Shown here: positions 15,099-20,886 of the stretch, piece by piece
How the letters are laid out: each line of letters starts with the position of its first letter
How positions within the stretch are numbered: the stretch's first letter is position 1
IMG/VR virus record: IMGVR_UViG_3300010354_000834
Location: 1 to 21,073 of that record
Reading direction: 5' to 3' (one strand)
DNA from: a virus
DNA: 21,073 nucleotides
Position numbers and translations under genes: made by a program
Notes under the pieces: model-generated
Told to the model about the DNA's origin: nothing
The model's database searches: none
What the model saw: the letters and a program-made list of their open reading frames with translations, nothing else

Positions 15099-15982
15099 AA
15101 GTAAGAACTTTTCCACTTAAAACATGTCTTCGTTATCCTGGTGGTAAATCTAAGGCAACTAAAACACTTGCACCTTGGTATCCCGATAATTTCAAAGAAT
15201 ATCGTGAACCTTTTATTGGTGGTGGGTCTGTTGCCTTTTATACTACTCAAGCATATCCAGATGTTCCTATTTGGATTAATGATTTGTATGTTCCCCTCTA
15301 TAATTTTTGGGTACAACTTCGTGATAATGGAGAAGAACTTTCTGAACGATTGAAAGGGATTAAAGAAAAGGTATCTGACTTTGGAACTCAAGATGAGAAA
15401 GATTCTGCACACAAAGAACTCTTTAATCAAACTAAAGTTGATATTAACACTCAAGAGGGAATTGAAAGAGCAGTAAGTTTTTTCATTTTGAATAAGTGTA
15501 GTTTTTCTGGTCTTACTGAGAATAGTACATTTTCACCTACAGCATCTCGTTCTAATTTTTCTTTTGTTGGTATTGAAAAATTAAAAGAATATTCTAAACT
15601 GATGAAGAATTGGAAAATTACTAATATTGATTATTCAGAAGTTATGAATGCTCCTGGAGAAGATGTATTTGTATTCCTTGATCCTCCTTATGACATTAAG
15701 GATTTTCTTTATGGAAAAAATCGTGAGATGCATAAGACATTTGATCACGACTTGTTTGCTGAGAATGTTTATAAGTGCCCCCATAAGTTCATGATTACTT
15801 ACAATGTCAACGAAAGACTTGAAGAACTTTACAAAGATTATGAACTTAATTATTGGAAATTGAGATATTCCATGGCACATCGTGGTGATAAGGGAACGGA
15901 TGAAAATGTAAAGACAGAACTATTGGTAACAAACTATCCGATTGTAAAAAGTAATCCTTTGGAGAGCATTCTTTATGCCTGA
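15095..15982 (+). CDS. dam: DNA adenine methyltransferase (Dam, D12 class)
   Basis: An N6-adenine DNA methyltransferase of the Dam/D12 class, 295 residues from the ATG at 15095. The SAM-binding N-terminal motif is LRYPGGKSKA (12-21), motif I is PFIGGGSVAF (39-48), and the catalytic motif IV is DPPYD (196-200). The segment FILNKCSFSGLTEN (130-143) matches the usual aromatic NR-like element of Dam enzymes. An in-frame ATG lies at 15086, but 15095 gives the ATGA overlap with the upstream mini-gene. The recognition site is probably GATC by family, not proven. It is inserted between the two clamp-loader genes and overlaps gp62 by 8 bases. It may protect phage DNA or mark it for processing. Confidence 0.92.
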   Translation: MKVRTFPLKTCLRYPGGKSKATKTLAPWYPDNFKEYREPFIGGGSVAFYTTQAYPDVPIWINDLYVPLYNFWVQLRDNGEELSERLKGIKEKVSDFGTQDEKDSAHKELFNQTKVDINTQEGIERAVSFFILNKCSFSGLTENSTFSPTASRSNFSFVGIEKLKEYSKLMKNWKITNIDYSEVMNAPGEDVFVFLDPPYDIKDFLYGKNREMHKTFDHDLFAENVYKCPHKFMITYNVNERLEELYKDYELNYWKLRYSMAHRGDKGTDENVKTELLVTNYPIVKSNPLESILYA

Positions 15983-16346
15983 ACTTAAAGACTGGTTAAA
16001 CTCCATTAATTTTACGAAAGAAGATTTATCGGAACATATCAAAGAGTATTCTCCATACATTATCAATCGTTGCCTATCTGGTCACATTGATTGTGTGATG
16101 TTTGCAAATGAAATGAATATTCATCATAATCTAGACAAAGACATGCAATATTCATTTTTTATAAATACTCTGAGGAAGCGTAAAAGGTTTTCTCCTTGGC
16201 TCCGTAAGGATAAAGTAAAAGACTTAGAATGTGTTAAACAATACTATGGTTATAGTAATGAAAAGGCATCTCAAGCTCTGAAGATTTTATCTAAATCCCA
16301 AATAGACTTTATTAAACAAAAACTTGACATTGGAGGAAAAAAATGA
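15975..16346 (+). CDS. 62: Clamp loader small subunit gp62
   Basis: gp62 is the single non-ATPase subunit of the gp44/62 clamp loader. The product is 123 residues, much shorter than T4 gp62 (187). Recognisable parts are ELKDWLNSINFTKEDL at the start and YIINRCLSGHIDCVMFANEM (about 28-47), then NTLRKRKRFSPWLRKDKV. Position directly before regA also fits. It overlaps dam by 8 bases, and its stop overlaps the regA start (ATGA). A GGAGG ribosome site for regA lies in its last codons. The shortening appears natural for this phage group, not a truncation. Confidence 0.85.
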   Translation: MPELKDWLNSINFTKEDLSEHIKEYSPYIINRCLSGHIDCVMFANEMNIHHNLDKDMQYSFFINTLRKRKRFSPWLRKDKVKDLECVKQYYGYSNEKASQALKILSKSQIDFIKQKLDIGGKK

Positions 16347-16780
16347 CAACCGTGGCCGAACCTGAGGTTAAGTGGTCTCAAGATAAAATGATTGAAATTG
16401 TTCTTGAGGAACCTGATGATTTTTTGAAAGTTCGTGAAACTTTAACCAGAATCGGAGTAGCATCTAGAAAGGAGAAAAAACTCTATCAAAGTTGCCATAT
16501 TCTGCATAAGCAGGGTAAGTATTACATTGTTCATTTTAAAGAATTGTTTGCCTTGGATGGTAAACATGCAAATTTAACAGTGAATGATGTACAAAGACGA
16601 AATAGAATTGTAAGACTTCTTTATGATTGGGGATTGATTAGTGTTGTAAATCAAGATCTAATTTCTGATATTGCTCCACTAAATCAAATTAAAGTTTTGG
16701 CATATAAAGAAAAAAATGATTGGATTTTGGAAACAAAATATAACATTGGAAAGAAGGGAAAAACTACTGAAGATGAATAA
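16343..16780 (+). CDS. regA: Translational repressor RegA
   Basis: RegA binds AU-rich sites over start codons of early mRNAs (in T4 including 44, 45 and regA) and blocks ribosome entry. It is 145 residues; T4 RegA is 122. The core MIEIVLEEPDDFLKVRETLT (16-35), LYQSCHILHKQGKYYIVHFK and RRNRIVRLLYDWGLI nearly superimpose on T4 RegA. A 15-residue N-terminal extension precedes the T4-equivalent Met. The upstream start is favoured because GGAGG (16332-16336) lies 6 bases before the ATG and it overlaps the gp62 stop. The extension is absent in T4. The gene ends within an ATAAATA box. Confidence 0.94.
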   Translation: MTTVAEPEVKWSQDKMIEIVLEEPDDFLKVRETLTRIGVASRKEKKLYQSCHILHKQGKYYIVHFKELFALDGKHANLTVNDVQRRNRIVRLLYDWGLISVVNQDLISDIAPLNQIKVLAYKEKNDWILETKYNIGKKGKTTEDE

Positions 16781-16783
16781 ATA
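16777..16783 (+). promoter_or_regulatory. ATAAATA late-like box overlapping the regA stop
   Basis: The box overlaps the TAA of regA. Only a structured segment and a terminator follow before Hsp20, so if active it would make a short RNA of about 75 bases. The motif also occurs by chance in this AT-rich window. Confidence 0.35.
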
Positions 16784-16788
16784 AGTAT

Positions 16789-16815
16789 GAGACCTTTCGT
16801 GCGGTCTCTACGAAA
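16789..16815 (+). promoter_or_regulatory. Mutually exclusive hairpins downstream of regA
   Basis: GAGACC (16789-16794) pairs with GGTCTC (16803-16808). The loop sequence CTTTCGT (16794-16800) also pairs with ACGAAAG (16810-16816). Connecting loops of 0-2 bases make a simultaneous pseudoknot sterically unlikely, so this looks like a two-state RNA switch or a compact ncRNA element. Confidence 0.45.
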
Positions 16816-16830
16816 GTCGGAACACCCTAA

Positions 16831-16864
16831 AAAGAGGTTCGGTTTTTACCGTTCCTCTTTTTTT
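16831..16864 (+). terminator. Intrinsic terminator after regA
   Basis: AAAGAGG (16831-16837) pairs with CCTCTTT (16854-16860). Inside, CGGT pairs with ACCG around TTTT, separated by a symmetric TT/TT internal loop. A run of seven T residues follows (16858-16864, partly in the stem). Confidence 0.9.
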
Positions 16865-16873
16865 CGTTTCTTG

Positions 16874-16879
16874 TATAAT
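16874..16879 (+). promoter_or_regulatory. -10-like TATAAT upstream of hsp20
   Basis: A perfect TATAAT lies 9 bases after the terminator T run. No good -35 box is present at 16-18 bases upstream. Transcription would start about 16886 and give a leader of about 54 bases to the preferred Hsp20 start at 16940. Confidence 0.45.
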
Positions 16880-16939
16880 TATTAATGGATGCCGAAAGGG
16901 TCCACAAAACACAAACTCGCTTTTAAAGGAGCTACTATA

Positions 16940-17374
16940 ATGACTAACCTCACAAGGTATACTGCTGCGGATTTGCCTACCCTGTTGGATAGAATTACTC
17001 GTAATAGTATTGGAATGGACGAATATTTTGATCGGCTATTTAATCTTCACGAAACTACTTCTAACTATCCACCATATAATCTCATTCAAGTTAGTAATGT
17101 AGAATCAAGACTTGAACTCGCACTCGCTGGATTTAAAAAGGAGGAAGTACATGTATACACAGAGTATGGAAAACTTTTTATCGAAGGACAAAAAGAGGAT
17201 AGGGAGTCTGATACCCAATACGTCCATAAGGGATTGGCTCAACGATCTTTCAAGAGAGCATGGACATTATCGGACGACACAACAATTAAAGAGGTCACAT
17301 TTGAAGATGGATTATTGACTGTAACTCTTGGTAAAATTGTCCCAGAACATCATGCTCGTAAAGATTATCTCTAA
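16940..17374 (+). CDS. hsp20: Small heat shock protein (Hsp20 / alpha-crystallin)
   Basis: A 144-residue member of the Hsp20 family, holdase chaperones that bind unfolding proteins. The alpha-crystallin domain runs from about 45 to 135: YNLIQVSNVESRLELALAGF, KEEVHVYTEYGKLFIEGQKE, then AQRSFKRAWTL and FEDGLLTVTLGKIVPE. The GLLTVTLGK element is the family hallmark (A.xxxGxLxxxxPK-like). The frame opens at an ATG at 16889, but AAAGGAG (16925-16931), 8 bases before the ATG at 16940, identifies the real start. It has its own intergenic region with terminator and -10 box upstream. Hsp20 genes are common in T4-like cyanophages, where they may help virion protein folding. Confidence 0.93.
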   Translation: MTNLTRYTAADLPTLLDRITRNSIGMDEYFDRLFNLHETTSNYPPYNLIQVSNVESRLELALAGFKKEEVHVYTEYGKLFIEGQKEDRESDTQYVHKGLAQRSFKRAWTLSDDTTIKEVTFEDGLLTVTLGKIVPEHHARKDYL

Positions 17375-17377
17375 ATA
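17371..17377 (+). promoter_or_regulatory. Late-type promoter box CTAAATA for the Gly/Asn-tailed protein
   Basis: The exact CTAAATAAA overlaps the hsp20 TAA stop and lies 10 bases before the ATG at 17388. Layout matches the gp3 promoter: box, short A-rich leader, ATG, no Shine-Dalgarno. Confidence 0.65.
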
Positions 17378-17387
17378 AAAATAAAAA

Positions 17388-17576
17388 ATGAAATCTTACG
17401 ACGAGTTCAAGACAATTGCATATAAAAATGCAGTTCCTCATACAGTTTATAGAGATGGAAAATCTCAAAAAATTGGCAAGGGAAAAGCAGTTCCTGTAAG
17501 AAGCCGTTCAAGTGCTGGTGGAAATGGTGACTCTGGTAATGGCAATGGTAATGGTGGTGGAAACGGTGGTGAATAA
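17388..17576 (+). CDS. Small protein with Gly/Asn-rich tail
   Basis: A 62-residue protein. The N-terminus MKSYDEFKTIAYKN loosely recalls the capsid-targeting start MKTYQEF of T4 internal proteins, but no (I/L)xE cleavage site follows. The middle is basic (YRDGKSQKIGKGKAVPVRSR) and the last 20 residues are almost only Gly, Asn, Ser and Asp (GGNGDSGNGNGNGGGNGGE), clearly unstructured. It is preceded by a CTAAATA box and followed by a strong terminator, so it may form a monocistronic late unit. A virion role is a guess. Confidence 0.65.
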   Translation: MKSYDEFKTIAYKNAVPHTVYRDGKSQKIGKGKAVPVRSRSSAGGNGDSGNGNGNGGGNGGE

Positions 17577-17648
17577 ATAAAAATTGAATATCGTCGGCGC
17601 AACGGGGCATTAACTGGCAAAAACCAGTTGACGTGCCCCTCTTTTTTT
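17574..17648 (+). ncRNA. Candidate short structured RNA
   Basis: An AATAAATAA box lies on the stop codon of the Gly/Asn-tailed gene (17574-17580). About 25 bases later a long hairpin and T run follow. If the box is an active late promoter, a 55-65 base RNA dominated by the terminator hairpin would be made. The same arrangement occurs after regA. This is speculative; the segment may simply be the 3' end of the upstream mRNA. Confidence 0.3.
17604..17648 (+). terminator. Two-stage terminator before the Sm-like pair
   Basis: The outer stem GGGGCA (17604-17609) pairs with TGCCCC (17634-17639), and the inner stem AACTGG (17612-17617) pairs with CCAGTT (17624-17629) around CAAAAA. Seven T residues (17642-17648) follow. 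Its 3' half contains the -35 box of the next promoter. Confidence 0.92.
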
Positions 17649-17656
17649 GATAGAAT
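17628..17656 (+). promoter_or_regulatory. Sigma70-type promoter inside the terminator
   Basis: The -35 TTGACG (17628-17633, 5/6) and -10 TAGAAT (17651-17656, 5/6) are separated by exactly 17 bases. The spacer is made of the terminator's 3' arm and its T run. Transcription would start about 17663, 15 bases before the Sm-like gene at 17678, and would serve the Sm-like pair and probably gp43. Confidence 0.7.
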
Positions 17657-17677
17657 GAATTCAAGTCTAGAAAAACT

Positions 17678-18031
17678 ATGAGTATTAAAGTAATTCTTTT
17701 AAAATCAAATGACTATGTTATTGCAGATGTAAAAGAACTTTCTGTAGAGGAAAAATCTGTAGGATATCTTCTTACAAAACCATATGTTATGACATTAAAA
17801 TACGCTGATGTTTTGTTCAGTGAAGTTACAAGTAATGGTAATAATGTTGCTGTAAAATTTGATCAATATATTCCCTTTACTGATCAAAAAGAAATTCTAA
17901 TTCCTTGCGATTGGGTAGTTACAATGGTAGACCCAGTAAGACAAATTCGTGAAACATATGAGGAAACTACAAATGCAAACAATAAAGATTCTGGCACTAA
18001 CAAACAGTCAGATACTGATCAGTCAGATTGA
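17678..18031 (+). CDS. Sm-like small protein, copy B
   Basis: A 117-residue protein. Residues about 1-85 alternate beta strands: SIKVILLKSNDYVIADVKEL, GYLLTKPYVMTLK, NVAVKFDQYIPFTD and EILIPCDWVVTMVDP. The final ILIP.DWVVTMVDP matches the ISMDNILTMVE element of the 4006 gene and SSDKILTLADP of the next gene. The last 25 residues (TTNANNKDSGTNKQSDTDQS) are a polar disordered tail, and that stretch overlaps the next gene's start in another frame. It follows a sigma70-type promoter by about 20 bases. Sm-like fold and RNA binding are inferences. Confidence 0.68.
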   Translation: MSIKVILLKSNDYVIADVKELSVEEKSVGYLLTKPYVMTLKYADVLFSEVTSNGNNVAVKFDQYIPFTDQKEILIPCDWVVTMVDPVRQIRETYEETTNANNKDSGTNKQSDTDQSD

Positions 18032-18230
18032 AGAAATTAGTGCTGATATTGGAGAACCTGATTGCAAATTGATTAAACCATTTGTTGTGAGAAATGATCA
18101 TACAATGGAACCATTCCTTTGTGGATACACCAGACAAGATACATTTATGATGAGTTCGGATAAGATTCTGACACTTGCAGATCCAACTCCAACTTTACTT
18201 GAAAAATATGAGGACTTGATTAAAGAATGA
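17973..18230 (+). CDS. Sm-like small protein, copy C
   Basis: An 85-residue protein from the ATG at 17973; GAGG at 17960-17963 supports this start over an in-frame ATG at 17949. Strands are TIKILALTNSQILISQIEEI, CKLIKPFVV, and TFMMSSDKILTLADP, with a short C-terminal helix LLEKYEDLI. It aligns best with the C-terminal half of the 4006 copy (DTFIISMDNILTMVE). It overlaps copy B by 59 bases and overlaps gp43 by 4 bases, so all three are translationally linked. The pair could form a mixed ring. It is the smallest of the three. Confidence 0.68.
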   Translation: MQTIKILALTNSQILISQIEEISADIGEPDCKLIKPFVVRNDHTMEPFLCGYTRQDTFMMSSDKILTLADPTPTLLEKYEDLIKE

Positions 18231-20722
18231 GATTTTACACTAATGTTCAGTTGATTGGAAATCAGTTTTTGGTTCGTGGAGTAGATAATGGCAAAAGATT
18301 TGAGACAAGAGATGAGTTTTTTCCAACTCTCTTTGTAAAAACTAAAAAAGATTCTAAGTATAGAACATTAAGTGGTGAAGCAGTAGAACCCATCAATCCT
18401 GGAACTGTGAAGGATTGTCGTGAGTTCTACAAAAAGTATGATGAGATTGATGGATTTGAAATTTATGGAAATGAAAGATACATTTACCAATATATTTCAG
18501 AAAAATATCCAGAAGATGAAATCAAATTTGATATTAGTAAAATCAAACTTGTAACTTTGGATATTGAGGTTGCTTCTGAGGAGGGATTCCCAGATGTAGA
18601 GTCTTGTTCTGAAGAAATCCTTGCGATTACAATTCAGGACTACACAACCAAGGAAATTATTACTTGGGGTGTTAAACCATTTAATAACAAACAAAGTAAT
18701 GTCACATATCATCACTGTCCAGGCGAGTATGAACTACTGAGTCACTTTATCAACTATTGGATGGTTGATGTGCCTGATGTTGTGACTGGTTGGAATATTC
18801 AGTTGTACGATATTCCTTATATTTGTAAGAGACTGAATAGAGTTCTTGGTGAGAAACTAATGAAACGTTTCTCTAACTGGGGACTTGTGACTGAAGGTGA
18901 AACTTATATTCAAGGACGTAAACATACTGTTTTTGATGTGGGTGGATTAACTCAACTTGACTATCTTGATCTTTATAAGAAGTTTACTTATAAAGCACAG
19001 GAATCATATCGTCTTGATTATATTGCTGAAGTTGAACTGGGACAGAAGAAACTAGATCACTCTGAGTTTGATACTTTTAAAGACTTCTATACCCAAGGTT
19101 GGCAAAAGTTTATTGAATACAACATCGTTGACGTAGAACTTGTTGACCGTTTGGAAGACAAGATGAAACTGATTGAACTTGCTCTTACTATGGCATATGA
19201 TGCCAAAGTAAACTATGCTGATGTGTTCTATCAAGTGCGGATGTGGGATAATATCATCTACAATTATCTTAAGAAAAATAACATTGTCATCCCCCCGAAG
19301 AATAAATCATCAAAGAATGAAAAATATGCTGGGGCATATGTTAAAGAGCCGATTCCTGGGATGTATGATTGGGTGGTCAGTTTTGACCTTAATAGCCTTT
19401 ATCCCCATCTTATTATGCAATATAACATCTCTCCAGAAACACTCCTTGACGAAAAACATCCAACTGCAAATGTTGAAAAGATTCTAAAAGGAGAACTAAA
19501 CTTTGAGATGTATAAAGACTATTCGGTATGTCCGAATGGTGCGATGTTCCGTAAGGATGTTCGTGGATTTCTTCCAGAATTGATGGAAAAGATTTATAAT
19601 GAACGTGTAATCTTTAAAAAGAAGATGCTTGCTGCAGAGCAAGAATATGAAAAAACTAAAAATAAGGAGTTGGTTAAAGAGATTGCAAGATGCAATAATA
19701 TCCAGATGGCGAGAAAGATTCAATTGAACTCTGCTTATGGTGCTATCGGCAATCAGTATTTCCGTTATTACAAACTAGCAAATGCTGAGGCAATCACACT
19801 TTCTGGTCAACTTTCTATTCAGTGGATCATGAATAAGGTAAATACTTACCTGAATAAGATTCTTAAAAGTGGAGATGTAGATTATGTTATTGCTTCGGAT
19901 ACTGATTCTCTTTATATTAATATGGGTCCTTTGGTTGAGAGTGTATTCAAAGGAAGAGAGAAAACTACTGAAAGCATTGTTTCGTTCCTTGATAAGGTCT
20001 GTCAGTTGGAATTTGAAAAATATATTGAAAATTCTTACCAAGAACTGGCGGACTATGTAAATGCTTATGAACAAAAAATGTTCATGAAACGTGAGTGTAT
20101 TGCTGAACGTGGTATTTGGACAGCAAAGAAAAGATACATTCTAAGTGTTTGGGATAGTGAAGGTGTTAGATATGAAAAACCAAAACTAAAAATCAAAGGT
20201 ATTGAAGCAATCAAATCCTCAACACCAGCACCTTGTAGAAAAATGTTGAAGGAATCATTTGACATTATGATGAGTGGTTCTGAAGATGACATGATTGATT
20301 TTATTGATAGATGTAGAACAAGTTTTAAGAAATTATCTCCAGAAGAAATTTCATTCCCACGTTCTGCATCGGATGTTCAAAAATATTCATCATCTTCTGA
20401 CATTTATGGTAAAGGAACTCCAATTCATGTTCGTGGAGCACTTTTGTTTAATCATTACATAAAACAAAACAAACTTACCAAAAAATATTCACTTATTAAT
20501 AATGGTGAAAAAATTAAATTTATTTTTTTGAAAAAACCAAACATAATTCATGAAAATGTAATTTCTTTTATTCAAGAATTTCCTAGAGAACTTGGTCTTG
20601 ACAAGTATATTGACTATGAACTACAATTTGAGAAAGCTTTTCTAGAACCACTCAAGTCTATTCTTGATACTATTGGATGGAATGTAGAAAAAACTGTAAA
20701 CCTTGAACTCTTTTTTGCCTGA
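18227..20722 (+). CDS. 43: DNA polymerase gp43 (family B)
   Basis: The replicative DNA polymerase, 831 residues (T4: 898). Exonuclease motifs: ExoI TLDIEVAS (D112, E114), ExoII GWNIQLYDIPYI (188-199) and ExoIII EYNIVDVEL (Y298, D302). Polymerase motifs: A SFDLNSLYPHLIMQYN (D387), B ARKIQLNSAYG (495-505) and C YVIASDTDSLYIN (DTDS 558-561). All catalytic residues for synthesis and proofreading are present. The C-terminal region (KLKIKGIEAIKSS onward) is the thumb, ending with a likely clamp-binding tail NLELFFA. It overlaps the Sm-like gene upstream (ATGA), and its TGA overlaps the next ATG (TGATG). Confidence 0.98.
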   Translation: MRFYTNVQLIGNQFLVRGVDNGKRFETRDEFFPTLFVKTKKDSKYRTLSGEAVEPINPGTVKDCREFYKKYDEIDGFEIYGNERYIYQYISEKYPEDEIKFDISKIKLVTLDIEVASEEGFPDVESCSEEILAITIQDYTTKEIITWGVKPFNNKQSNVTYHHCPGEYELLSHFINYWMVDVPDVVTGWNIQLYDIPYICKRLNRVLGEKLMKRFSNWGLVTEGETYIQGRKHTVFDVGGLTQLDYLDLYKKFTYKAQESYRLDYIAEVELGQKKLDHSEFDTFKDFYTQGWQKFIEYNIVDVELVDRLEDKMKLIELALTMAYDAKVNYADVFYQVRMWDNIIYNYLKKNNIVIPPKNKSSKNEKYAGAYVKEPIPGMYDWVVSFDLNSLYPHLIMQYNISPETLLDEKHPTANVEKILKGELNFEMYKDYSVCPNGAMFRKDVRGFLPELMEKIYNERVIFKKKMLAAEQEYEKTKNKELVKEIARCNNIQMARKIQLNSAYGAIGNQYFRYYKLANAEAITLSGQLSIQWIMNKVNTYLNKILKSGDVDYVIASDTDSLYINMGPLVESVFKGREKTTESIVSFLDKVCQLEFEKYIENSYQELADYVNAYEQKMFMKRECIAERGIWTAKKRYILSVWDSEGVRYEKPKLKIKGIEAIKSSTPAPCRKMLKESFDIMMSGSEDDMIDFIDRCRTSFKKLSPEEISFPRSASDVQKYSSSSDIYGKGTPIHVRGALLFNHYIKQNKLTKKYSLINNGEKIKFIFLKKPNIIHENVISFIQEFPRELGLDKYIDYELQFEKAFLEPLKSILDTIGWNVEKTVNLELFFA

Positions 20723-20886
20723 TGGATTTGCCTATTAATGATAAAGAATTGGATACGATTGTAAAAGCACTTGGATTTGGTGGGGATGCTGCTCTATATC
20801 ATAAATTGAAACTTGTTAGGGAACTTAAAGAGCAGGGTTTACCTTATAAAAAAATACTTCGTGAAGAATACGGGATGGTAGTATGA
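20722..20886 (+). CDS. Hypothetical 54-residue protein between gp43 and uvsX
   Basis: A 54-residue frame, MDLPINDKELDTIVKALGFG then GDAALYHKLKLVRELKEQGL and PYKKILREEYGMVV. It is mostly helical, mixed charge, without a membrane segment. The LHKLKLVRELKEQGLPYKKI-like stretch suggests a small DNA- or protein-binding helix pair. It shares one base with the gp43 stop, and its stop overlaps the uvsX start, so it is embedded in the replication-recombination operon. I recognise no family. Confidence 0.8.
   Translation: MDLPINDKELDTIVKALGFGGDAALYHKLKLVRELKEQGLPYKKILREEYGMVV

Noticed and set aside
16789-16816. Full H-type pseudoknot
   Set aside because: The stems interleave correctly, but loops of 0, 2 and 1 bases are too short to span 6-7 bp stems; mutually exclusive hairpins are the safer reading.
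16787-16885. A 32-codon frame (MRPFVRSLRKSEHPKKRF start) after regA
   Set aside because: It runs through the alternative hairpins and the whole terminator stem and T run, with no ribosome site; it is more likely a by-product of RNA structure.
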